From NCBI GenBank assembly GCA_039583875.1, contig CM077159.1:104245287-104309286 (forward strand): a DNA stretch of 64,000 nt, given 5' to 3'. Under the pieces are notes generated by a model. That model searched no databases. It was not told where the DNA came from and saw only the letters and a program-made list of their open reading frames with translations. Position numbers and translations under genes: made by a program. This DNA comes from Platanthera guangdongensis. Its lineage: Eukaryota > Streptophyta > Magnoliopsida > Asparagales > Orchidaceae. Position 1 is the stretch's first letter; every line of letters starts with the position of its first letter. Shown in pieces: positions 53,831 to 64,000 of the stretch.

Positions 53831-55735
53831 ATGGCTCATAAAGGTCAGGACTTTCTGTTCGAAGGCAGTGAACATGTTTGAAATGGCTTCAAAGACGCTC
53901 CCGAGGAAGTACAGTTTGTTTTACATCTGCTCGAGGTCGCTGACCTAGAATACGTTCTATCAGATCCCTATTTGTGATGGAAGCGGGAGGTTCTGGAGTT
54001 GTACTCGAATGCCACAATGGACTCATCCTCCAGCAAAATCAAGTCATCGGTCAGTAGGACAAAGATAAAGATAACACATAGAAGGCTAAATGCGGCAATG
54101 AAGTTGTCTATGTTTAGAGAGATAAATAAAGAAGAAGACATGGATGAGTCAGATGTTAAATCATCCCTAAAGTGGTGTGGCCCGTATAAACACACAACCG
54201 ATTTCATTCTCAGAAAGGAACTGAACTTGAGAGGTAAGTTCCGAGCTGATGTTATTGGGAAAGCCATGTTATGCTAGACTGGTTCCCATGATAAAATATA
54301 TAAGAAAATGTTTGAGCTCATGACCAGGGTAATTCTCTCCAAGAGGATGGATTGGTGAAGAATTCTTTTTGGTAGAATTGTGGAATGCTTGGCTAAGCCA
54401 AATCAGGGTAGAATTCTCTCCCTATACCTGCTGAATAGTGTTCCAGGGATCCTTAATGTGAGGATCGGAACCAAGATTCATCACATGAGAAAAATGGACA
54501 TAAAGATGCTAGACAGATGGGACTGGGACCTTCAGCCACATAGCCCGTCTATTGCCAAGAAGAAAGAGAAACAAGCTCCTATACTAGAAGAAAGAACCAC
54601 CAACAGTTCATCTGAACACCGTAAAGATAAACCCCATGATGCCAACCTGACTGAGTCTGCTGATGAGACCAGGAAGTACACATGTGCCTAGGTCTCACTT
54701 TCTTCTGACCCAGCTGAAAGGAATCAGTTGAGCATGGCTCAATCTAAAGAAGCTTCTGACCAAGATGTTGACAAGCTATCAGCTGAGGAAACTGGAAGAC
54801 TGGCATAGGAGATTGTCAATAAATTGTCTACTATAATGGAGGGGGAAGCCTCCATGTCCCCAGCTGCTAATGATGTATCTGAACCAACACCGCATGCTCC
54901 TCTTATTGGAACCAGTCCTCATAGTGAGGGGATAAGTTCCAGAATACTCCAGAAGTAAATAAGAATACTGGGAAGGAGGTTGTTGCTGATGCTGCTGATG
55001 TGGCTAATGCTCTGCATGTCACTAAGGACATAGCAGAGGATTTAGGGGAGCTTCACTCTGAACTCCCTGCTCAGGATCTAGTGAATAACATATAATCCTC
55101 AGCATCAGAGAAAGTGGAAACTGTTACACAAAGAGCTTAATCCTCAGCATTCACGGTGGCTGACTCTGACAACAGGGCAGATATTAGACTAGAATAAGAA
55201 GTCGTTTGTGATGAAGGTATATCTGCCAGGACAGATCAATTGCCACCTGTCTTTCTAACTCAGCTGAGAGGCTTGATGGATGAACAAAGGAGAATATTAT
55301 ATACTTTTGTGGATGATGCACTCAAGAACATCAGAAATGAGCTATCTACAGAGATCAAGTCTATTAGATTTAAGTCAATCTTCTGAAAGGTGAAACTATA
55401 AAATTCTTCACTAGGGCAGCCCCAACAGTTGATTATAGTATGGACAAACAGGTTGAGGTGGGAAAAAATGCTATTACAATTATAGAAAATCAGACTATTC
55501 AAACTAACAATATGGTTGCAGTCCACAATGCTGATAAAGTACTGTTGGATAAACAAAAGGCTGCTATATTCACCAAGATGGATGCTTGCACCAAGCTCTT
55601 AGTTGATCATATGCTTGAGGGAAAGAACCAGGTCATTTCTGGTGTAGACAATCTTGAATCTGAAAGGAACAACACCAGCCTCTCCCAAACCAAAGGACTA
55701 ATTGAAGAAGTCAAAAATGGAGAGAGAGAGAGAGA
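53831..55735 (+). pseudogene. Family C aORF, copy C3 (3' truncated)
   Basis: The start is at 53831, and the fourth codon is TAA where C2 has AAA or GGT (ATGGCTCATAAAGG alignment). The N-terminal domain is readable at 53999-54277 and 54380-54691, with GKFRADVIGKAMLC, GRILSLYLLNSVPGILNVRIG and HHMRKMDIKMLDRWDWDLQ. The coiled-coil part is open at 55440-55735 (NAITIIENQTIQTNNMVAVH, LIEEVKNGE). Similarity to C1 ends at a GA repeat near 55735, so the C-terminal block is missing. It is close to C2 and more distant from C1. Confidence 0.7.
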
Positions 55736-55946
55736 GATACAATTAAGGCCACACTGAGTGTAAGTTCCCCCAACCTTTTCCCTGGGTCGGGCAAGAGTGG
55801 ATCTTATGTTCCCAAGGCATCCACCCAATTCTCCTTTTAAGGGGGTGACGACCCACTCTCCTTAGCACTAGTTAGTCACCTTGCTCAGCTAGAATCACAA
55901 CATTCACAACACATCAGAGAATTGCGGAAGCACTAATAGGAAAACA

Positions 55947-55950
<4 letters not shown>

Positions 55951-56018
<68 letters not shown>
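55951..56018. repeat. (TA)34 microsatellite
   Basis: Thirty-four uninterrupted TA dinucleotides. Confidence 0.95.
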
Positions 56019-56023
<5 letters not shown>

Positions 56024-57231
56024 ATAAATATTTTCATGAGTCCAAGAACTTATCCTATGTTCTTATATAAGCTTGCAGACTGTACGAGTTCTACATCTAA
56101 CACTCATTCTCCCTCACTATACTACTTGCTGGTACTCACGTCATGAAACTCTTTAGATATCGATGGTGCTTCAGCTTGAGTAGTCCTAACTGCTGGCACG
56201 TTCTCCTGCTGCAGAGGGTCGCTACGGTGCTCTATCTCTTGTGAATGGTCATTTAAATAACCATTTGTCACAGGGCTAAGTAGAAACAAATCTCCTCCCC
56301 AGATCCATATCCTAGGGACGAGCACACACGCATCCAACAGTATAAGATTGTTGAAGCATGAGAGGGTTAGCATAGCATTTAACCTAGGAGCATCAATAAA
56401 AGAAAAAGAGCATAACTGAAGTAGCAGCAATGTTAACACCAGTGATGAAAATGGCTCTACTAGTACACCAGCACACCAGAAATACACCTTATGTATCCTA
56501 TTACAAGCATTCATAGCCGCACACACAGATCCTATCACAAGCATTCATAGCTATGCACACATATCCTATTGCAGGAATTCACAACCGCGCACACACATCC
56601 TATGTTGACATAGTATGGACCGCTTCTTTTCAAGCAGGGTAGCGAGCCCCGTGGGCCTCACCGATGTGGTTGTCGGTGATATTGGCTAGCCCTTCCACTT
56701 TTGGGGGTGGTCATACAACACATCCCCAGGCCCCAACGTACAACCCCATGTATTATTGGATGTGAGCAACATCCGGCGTTACTGTATTTTGGCAAACCAG
56801 TGGAGGAAAACCTAATGGGGAATAAAACATGATGGTCAGTCACCCGTGGTACCCGTCTCCCTACCACCTTGAGTTGTCGAGCTTCCACACCAGTATAAAC
56901 AGTCTCTGGAATGGACGGACCCGCCATAATTTACCACAAACATATTTACAAGAAATCAAACAGTCAAATTTGTTAGCACGCACTGGTCTATGGCGGCCAT
57001 CCTTACTATGCTTCAAACTTCGGGCAGCGGAGCTTAGCTCGACTTTCGACAGGGAGCATGGGAGCACTTTATTTGGGGTTAAACATGGAGGAACACCTCA
57101 AATCTGGTTATCCCCAACTAAGGATCGACAGAGCAGGACTCGGGTTTAGGTCAGTAATTTGTAGGAATAAAAGTGGTACTTTATGGCTATTGATAATGAA
57201 AGCTGCATAATTTAAGTGCTGGAAAGATACG

Positions 57232-57622
57232 CGACCAGTACAGAACTGGAGTAGTATTGACTTGAATGTGATGTATTGAACTTGACCAGTATGAGACTAG
57301 AATTGAATTGAAAGTACTGAATTGAAGTTGACCAGTACTAGACTGGAATTAAATTAAAAGTACTGAATTGAACTTGACCAGTACAAGACTGGAATTGAAT
57401 TGAAAGTACTAAATTGAACTTGAGCAGTACGAGACTGGAATTGAATTGAGAGTACTGAATTAAACTTGACCAGTACGAGACTGGAATTTAATTTAAAGTA
57501 CGGAATTGAACTTGACCAGTATGAGACTGGAGTTGAATTGAAAGTACTGAATTGAACCTGACCAGTATGAGATTGGAGTTGAATTGAAAGTACTGAATTG
57601 AACTTGACTAGTTCGAAACTGA
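57232..57622. repeat. 46-bp minisatellite, about 8 copies
   Basis: GTACT(G/A)AATTGAA recurs at 57314, 57360, 57406, 57452, 57498, 57544 and 57590, exactly 46 bp apart. Each unit also holds TTGACCAGTA and GAGACTGGAATTGAATTG. The left copies are more diverged. Confidence 0.95.
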
Positions 57623-59177
57623 AATAATCATAAAGAAGAAAAGGTCAGTAGTCCAACCACTCCTTTTAGGAGGCTTCAGTTCATATCCATTTTTAGGAGG
57701 CACATTCAATTCTATTTCAGTTTTTAAAGGCTTCTTGGGTTACATCCATTATTAAGATCCGATAGCAATTTAATTGCGCCTTGTTTGTTACGGTTTAAAC
57801 GGATCAGGGACTCATTAGGAGTCACACCTTTTTTAATTGTCGAGAATAATTTATGACTCACTATTTGTACTCTTGCCTTCTGACTGAGCCCAATTTTTCC
57901 CAAGAGTCGAGGCGTTCGATGGTTTCATGAAGTCTCGGGGCAACCAGATCTCTGATACTTGCCTTGGCCACTCACGTTGGTGGTGTAATTTTAAACTTGA
58001 TATTAAAATTAGGTAGGATGGTCACGCGTTCAAATTTTCATTTTCGGAGAAAGTGAGCGAAATAAATACCATGCGCGGCCCAAAAGTCTTAGAATTTCAA
58101 AGAAAATTCATTTCTTATCCCCATGTCCCCAAATTTTGATAACTTTATTTAAGCTTTTAAAAATACAAAAACATTACCAAAAAAATTCAAAATTTTATGG
58201 AGGAAGCCCTCAATATGGAGAACATTTTTCATGCTGACCACTTTGCCCACTAGGGCCCTGATTTGGCCCAAACAAATTCATAAAGGTTTGTTAAAGGATT
58301 TGGTCTGCAATTACCAGATCAACCACAATTTCTGTTGCTGATATTGATCCGGACGGCTTAACGTGCCGCTGCTTCCCCACAGAGGATCAACCGCAGATCT
58401 GTTGTGTGGGCACAGAAATGAAGGAGGGGGGGAAGAGGTGATCCCCGTCGTCCATCTCATCGTCGGAGATGGACGATGATGATTTCTTCTTTGTAGTATG
58501 AAGAGGCGGCATCCCTCTGCCACCGCCAGCCGGTCGCTGCTAGGTGTCGGCGCCACCCCGGCAGGTTTGTCGGGGGTTGGCGAGTCCCAGGGTGGTGGTC
58601 CGGCGGCCCGCCGCCGCTGGCCACAGCTTAATTTAGCCAAGTCGAGAGTGGGGTCACTGTGGTTCTACTCCCAGCGCCACCGCATCACCCCGCCTCTCCG
58701 GCATTTAGCCCAGCCCCTAAACCAACCCTAGTCGGCGTGCCGAGGGTAGGGCCCTTCTTCGGTGGAGGACCGGCGACCCACCGCCGCCGTAGATAAAACA
58801 TAGCAAAACTCTGTTTCTAGGGTGCCGTCGAGGCAGCGTTTTCCGATGGCACCCCGACCTTTCACAACCGGGGAAATTCATCCCTGGTGGTTTAGCCCTT
58901 CCCCAGTGCCACCACCGGTGCTGGGATGGCCTAGACTTCATGCTGCCACCACCTGACCTGGAGCATGAGTCGGGTGGTGTCGGCGCCGCTCCGGGCATCG
59001 GGGGGCCCATGCAGGTTGTCCAGAAGATGGGGAAGGAGGAGGAGAAAGCTTCTACCTATGTAGGAGGGGCTTGGGATGGGCCGGTTTGATTGTCCATGCA
59101 AGGTGGCAGGGTGGTGGTTCCGGTGAGGGCTCCCTTGGGCTCGTTTGGCTTGTTGGAGAGAAAGGCATGGGGTAGGG

Positions 59178-59187
59178 GCTTTTATAT
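59178..59187 (-). promoter_or_regulatory. TATA box in the putative chromovirus LTR
   Basis: The minus strand reads AGGATATAAAAGCCCC, about 450 bp downstream of the proposed LTR start at 59633, a normal U3 length. Confidence 0.5.
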
Positions 59188-59633
59188 CCTGTGGGGGGTG
59201 GGGGGGTGGGGGGGTAGCCTCACCCTCATCCCCGGTGTGGGATTAACCCGAGAGGGAGAGAGAGGAGGAGTTATTTTCCTCCACTTGGGTGGGCATAGGG
59301 CTCCTCCTGGTTGGCCAAGAGCAGGTGGGGCCTCCTCTATGGGTTTGCCTAATGTGAGCTTTGGCCTTGATTCCTAAGGGGAGTGAAGAAGGAGTGGTAA
59401 TGGCTCATCTTGGCCTATGGCCTTCCTTCTTACTGGTCGGTGGCCCAAGAGTGAGGGGGAGAAGGGCCCTAGACTACTAATGAGGAGGATGTGTGTGTCT
59501 CTTTTGGAAAAATTACAAAATTTTGAATTTTAGGGGGGTTTGACCAAATTCAGCCCTAAGGTGGGTCGCCTATGCTGGTCAAAGTCAAAGTGGGTCCAAG
59601 ACATAGTTGTATGGTCAAAGTTGGGGTGTCTCA

Positions 59634-60232
59634 TTACAATTTGTGTGTGCACGCTTTTCGGTGTACGAATATGATCGATTTAACCAAGAGTTGACTATTC
59701 ATCATCGAAATTGTCTGGGACGACTTCTATTGATCTCGTATTGACTATACCAGTCTAGAGCACAGACTGGGGTTGAATCAGATTTCGTTTGATAAAAGTC
59801 CAAAACTATGCGTCGCGACACCCTAAATCAGTAAAAATGTCTATATTCATCGTTAGATCTCGAATTATGACGCAACGAGTTCTGACGTGCTCGTATTGTC
59901 TATACGAGGCCATAGAAGCTGACAGAACTCGAATCGGAGTTCTCTAGACCGATATTCAAAATCTTGTCTTCGCGACGTTTTATGAGGGATGGTCATATCC
60001 ACTATATGACCTCAGGGTCCAACGGGACGAGTTCTGATGCTTTCGTACTAACTATACGATGCCACAGGAACTGACAAAAACTCAAATCGGAGCTCTCTAG
60101 CTCCATTTCCCGCTTAAGGTTACCTTCTACCAATTCATGGGTAGGATTTGAGTCATTTTTATTGGGCCTACTTGGGCGCTGGTGGCCCAATAAAAGTCCG
60201 GATGTTTCAATCCAATAAAAATAAAACAATTT
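59634..60232 (-). other. 3' untranslated region of the chromovirus
   Basis: Non-coding. Three imperfect direct repeats (around 59730, 59880 and 60030) share CTCGTA(T/C)T(G/A)...CTATAC, GACAgAACTCgAATC and GCTCTCTAG-like words. The last leads into the pol C-terminus on the minus strand. Confidence 0.5.
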
Positions 60233-62876
60233 TTGTCCTCGAAAATTTGCTTGAAGCGGGGGGAAAAAGGAGTGACATACCTAGGGAAAGAGTTTGATGT
60301 GTTTTTCGCGGACGAGCGCCTCTGGTTCCCAAGTATACTCATCTTGTCTCTGATTTGTCCACAATATATTGACCATTGGGATGGCCTTGTTACGCAGATT
60401 CTTTACTTTATGATCTACGACTCTAATTGGTTCAAGCTGGACGGATCTGTCTGATCGCAGTTGCACTTGTGGTGTAGGTAGATGCTGCTCTGGTTACCGG
60501 AGAACTCGTCTCAAGGAAGAGATTTGAAACACACCATGAAGATTACCCAATTCTGGAGGCAGGGCTAATCGATAGGCAACAGGACCAACGTGCTCTATTA
60601 CCTGATAGGGACCCAAATTGCGGGGATCCAGCTTCTTTTGTTTTCTAAACCGGGAGACATCATGCATGGGTTTAATTTTTAGTAACCCCATTTCCCCCAT
60701 GCAAAACTCCACTGGTCAGTGCCACACGTCATAATACTTGGCCTGTCGGCTTTGTGCCTCCCACATTCTTTCCTGGATTAATCGTATTAATGTTGTAGTA
60801 TTGTCAATATAAGCCACTCCTAAGGCTTCTGATTCCTCTTCTTTAGCCCAAGTTAACGGAGTTCGGCAGCGTCTCCCATACAATGCTTCGTACGGGGCCA
60901 TCTTGATGGTAGCCTGGTAGCTATTATTGAAAGAAAACTCAACTAGGGGTAACAGCTGTTCCCAAGGCTCATTGTGTTCCACTATGCAAAGTCGAAGTAG
61001 ATCCTTTATAGTTCAATTTGTCCTTTCCGTTTATCCATCTATCTGTGGGTGGAAGGCAGTCCTAAAGGCCAACTTGGTCCCCAAGTGTACCTGCACTCGT
61101 CTCCATTCCTTGGATGTGAATCGTCCGTTATGATCCGACATGATGGACTTTGACACTCCGTGAAAACGAACTACTTGCTCTATGAATATTTTGGCAAGAA
61201 TATCCACACCGTCTCCCTATCAGTTTGGAATGAACCGTGATACCTTCATGAGTCAATCTACAACAACCCATATGGAGTCGTTTCCAGCTCGGGACCGAGG
61301 TAGAGCGTGGACAAAGTCCATGTAAATGTCCTCGAATTTCCATTTGGGTATAGACAGGGGCGGCATCAAGCCTCCTGGGCTGCAACATTCAGCTTTAACC
61401 GTTTGACAGGTCTGGCACTAGGCTACGAAGTTGGTAACATCTCTTTTCATTCTAGGCCAGTATATGGTCCTGCGGAGATCAACATACATTTTAACCACAC
61501 CAGGGTGAATGAAGTACCTTGATTGGTGCACTTCGTGTAGAATCTCTTCACGAATTCCTCCGATGAAGCGGATGAATATATGATGTCTGTACTGCAGGAT
61601 CCCATCGTGCAGATTATAATCCTCCTGAGCCCCTCTTTGCAGAGATCGGATGATAGGAACTACCTCTGAATCATTCTTCTGGGCTTCTCATATCTGGTCT
61701 TGAATGTCACATTGGATCTCCATCCAATACAGTTGGGCATGATATTACCCCGGATCTCTTAGGCTAACCAAGGTAATTTCCAAGTTTATTAAAGACCAGA
61801 ATAGCCTTTTTGTTATTAGCTCTGTCCAACTCCCAACTACCGAAGGCTGGCGGCATAGAGCATTGACTACTCTGTTAGCCTTCCCGGTGTGATATTGGAG
61901 AGCGAAGTCATAATCGCACAGAAATTCTAACCATAGATGTTGTCGAAGGTTCAGCTCATTCTTAGCGAAGATGTATTTAAAGCTTTTGTGCTCGAATAAG
62001 ATCTCGCACCTTACCCCGTATAAGTAATGCCTCCAAATTTTAAGAGCAAAGACGACAGCGCCAAATTCTAGATCATGAGCCGCGTAGTTCAACTCGTGCG
62101 GCTTCAATAGGAGGGATGCGTAGGCCACCACCTTGTCGTGCTGCATTAGAACGGCTCATAATACCTTCCAAGAGGAATCAGTATAGATCTGAAATCCCTT
62201 AGTCCCTTTGTGGATCATAAGGACCGGTGTAGAAGTCAGCTATTTCTTAAATTCGACGAACGCAATCTCGCATTCTAGTGTCCATCGAAAGGTAACATCC
62301 TTCTTGGTAAAGGCGGTGAGGGGTAATGCAATCTTGGAGAAACTTTCTACGAACTTCTGGTAATACACGGCTAGACCAAGGAAGCTTCTGATATCTGTCG
62401 CTGGTATGAGCGGTGGACAGATTCTTACTGCCTGTATTTTGGCCTGATCCATCGCTACTCCCTTTTTTGTTTATAGTGTGGCCCAGGAAACCGACTTATT
62501 CTAACCAAAACTCACACTTACTGAATTTGACGTAGAGCGAGTGTTCTCGAAGTTTCAGTAGTACCATCTGCAGGTGTCTGGTATAATATGTTTTTTTTTA
62601 ATAGATCAAAATATTGTCAATGAAGACGATCACGAAGTGATCTAGGAAAGGCTCGATGACTTTATGCATTAGAGACATAAAGGCAAAGGGTTCATTGCTG
62701 AGCCCAAAGGGCATCACCAGGAACTCGTAGAGGCCGTAATGGGGGCTGAAGGTGGTCTTGGGAATATCTTCTTCCAAAATTTGAAGCTGGTAGTATCCTG
62801 ATCTTAGGTCCATCTTGGAAAAAAATGGATGCACCTTGTAATTGATCAAACAGTTCGTCGATCCTAGGAATGGGGG
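60233..62876 (-). pseudogene. Ty3/gypsy chromovirus pol (RT, RNase H, integrase, chromodomain tail)
   Basis: On the minus strand: RT from [12 protein letters not shown] (62870) through [16 protein letters not shown] and [14 protein letters not shown], with a catalytic box that reads FIDNILIY where FIDDILIY is expected, then a stop near 62597. The RT-RNase H link (RSFLGLAVYYQKFVE) follows at 62452-62240. RNase H (62146-61745) has [37 protein letters not shown] and [15 protein letters not shown]. Integrase (about 61420-60716) has CQTCQTVKAE, SDHNGRFTSKEW and FSFNNSYQATIKMAPYEALY. The segment 60712-60494 has KLDPRNLGPYQVIEHVGPVAYRLALP. A chromodomain-like tail ends TWEPEALVREKHIKLFP. Many stops and frameshifts. 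Gag, protease and the RT start are cut off by the LTR at 62877. Confidence 0.85.
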
Positions 62877-64000
62877 TGAAAGTGCAACTAGATCTGATAT
62901 ACTCTAGAGGGGGGTGAATAGAGTATATGGGGCTTTAAAAACTTTTACAAACTTTTACAACAATTGTTGTAATATGTGTGAGCAGGGAAGCAATAAAAAA
63001 TCTAATCACAGTACTAAGTTAAACAAAAGCTAAGCACAGAAAAATCAAGGCCAGAAACAAAAATTAAAAACAAGCAAAACCAGAAGACACAAGGAAATAT
63101 AGTGGTTCCCCAAACTTGGGTACATCCACTCTTCTACCACCCTAGGTAGGAATCCACTGCAGGATGAGTTGATCAGGTGTCCTGGGCACCAATGAGCTTT
63201 TGATAAGGTGCTCAAAAACCAAAGCAGATTTTTTGATCAGGTGTCTTGCCACCAATGAGCTTTTGACAAGGTGCTCAAAAACCAAGTTCAAACTTTTGAA
63301 GGGAGTTTGAAAAACCCTTTACAGAGTGGGGGTGAGAGAGTGATGGCAGTCTTCTCTTTCTCAAACAACTGAGAAGACTAAGTGGATTGATGTCAAAGCT
63401 CTCCCTGAATCCTTGAAATCTTCAGGAAGAAAAGCTTTGCTGAGGGTGATAGGCCTTCAAAGATTGAACTCCAGTAATGGATAATTTCAGCAATAGCTGA
63501 AATGTTGAGTGTCTGGAGTCTTGAAATATGTTGGCCTTCAACACTTTGAAAACTAAAGAGATCTGAAGATTTGAAAACTTGATCTCCTTGGATGAGTGTT
63601 CTTCAGAATTCTTTGAGACAGAAGATTTTTGAGAGTTCTCTGTAGTTAGTGTCTCTCTCTCTGTATTGTGTGTGTTCTTCTATATGAGAGATTCAAAAAT
63701 CCTATATTTTATTCTCTGGTCAGAATAGAATATCATTCTCTGTCAAGTATAGTCGTTGGCCTGCATTAATTGCATCCTTAATTGCATAATCTCTTCTAGA
63801 GGAAAGTCCACAGAAACATTACTTGAAAAATCCCTTGAAACTTGGTCCAGAATTGAATGAAAACGGCTAGCAAATCTCTGAATTAATTGCAGAATAACTC
63901 CTAACTGATTTTGAATTTGAGTTCTGGAAGTTATCTGAAATCGTCGAACTGAGCTCTGCTATCGTCGAGCTGAGCTCAGCGATCAGGAAATCTTAAGCAG
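62877..64000 (-). repeat. Family B-type LTR (B3), incomplete at the window edge
   Basis: The plus strand starts TGAAAGTGCAACTAGATC, matching the 3' end of B1, followed by ACTCTAGAGGGGGGTGAATAG, the shared block at 63098-63129 and the GATCAGGTG repeats. Two TCGTCGA motifs at 63942 and 63963 (21 bp apart) mark the start of its U3 array. The left neighbour is the chromovirus RT, so this is the 3' LTR of an element extending to the right, or a solo LTR. A TATA-like AAAATATAGG lies near 63701. Confidence 0.85.

Larger units (their letters stand above)
55755..59633 (-). repeat. Putative 3' LTR of the chromovirus
   Basis: Lies between the end of family C homology and the chromovirus 3' region. On the minus strand a possible start TGAGACACCCCAACTTTGACC (59633) and a possible end ACTTACACTCA (55755) give TG...CA termini, and a strong minus-strand TATA box sits at 59178-59187. 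I found no clear polypurine tract and there is no second LTR in the window to confirm the ends. No coding gene is supported inside. The short frames in the GC-rich part (58370-59050) lack any family signature. Confidence 0.35.

Noticed and set aside
58370..59050. GC-rich frames at 58498-58731 and 58717-59010 as a captured gene
   Set aside because: The frames overlap on opposite strands, lack any motif I recognise and lie inside the putative LTR.

Overview
The window looks like a nested retrotransposon block from a higher-plant nuclear genome. The evidence is several Ty1/copia elements with initiator-tRNA-Met-type primer binding sites, a Ty3/gypsy chromovirus pol, a plant 'putative gypsy type transposon' gene pair with introns, minisatellites, and no recognisable cellular gene. 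The copia elements resemble the Sirevirus/Maximus lineage: LTRs of about 2 kb, a large gag with CCHC knuckles, an extra ORF (called aORF here) downstream of pol, and multi-copy palindromic motifs in non-coding DNA.

Layout. 1-2239: anonymous repeat DNA, including a GC-rich LTR-like stretch with CGGAC/GTCCG palindromes and a TATA box ('family D'). 2240-12049: minus-strand copia 'family B'. It has a 5' LTR at 10218-12049, gag, protease, integrase, RT-RNase H and a truncated aORF, and a 1174-bp tandem duplication inside pol. 12050-13690: 207-bp minisatellite. 14212-35404: minus-strand 'family A' composite, LTR1-int1-LTR2-int2-LTR3, bounded by a single 5-bp target-site duplication (ACAGA). 35405-39014: the interrupted host repeat, carrying two intron-containing gypsy-type genes on the minus strand. 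39600-40267: LTR-like promoter region. 40268-51283: plus-strand copia 'family C', a 5'-truncated pol followed by an aORF, a hairpin array and a CTGAGGTAGG minisatellite, then a second aORF unit without gag-pol. 51284-53350: lone family B LTR on the plus strand. 53640-55735: third family C aORF. 55755-62876: minus-strand chromovirus (putative LTR and decayed pol). 62877 to the end: another family B-type LTR that cuts the chromovirus RT.

Main observations. (1) Both family A internal regions have an in-frame fusion of the integrase-RT linker directly to RNase H. The whole reverse transcriptase domain is missing while protease, integrase, RNase H, gag and aORF remain recognisable, which suggests a non-autonomous family using RT in trans. 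(2) Each family carries its own CpG-containing palindrome (A: TACTCGAGTA; B: TCGTCGA/TCGACGA; C: GCGTTGAG/CTCAACGC; D: GTCCG/CGGAC). In A and B these motifs lie on a 21-22 bp lattice, two turns of B-DNA, over hundreds of bases. Arrays occur in the LTR U3 and again between pol and the aORF. (3) In families A and C the aORF has a TATA box about 90-110 bp upstream of its start, so it looks like a separate transcription unit placed just after a palindrome array. My inference is a self-encoded regulatory or anti-silencing circuit: an aORF protein, possibly dimeric, acting on family-specific, helically phased CpG sites. This is untested. All coding regions in the window carry lesions, so it is a graveyard that records the system and is not a set of intact active elements.
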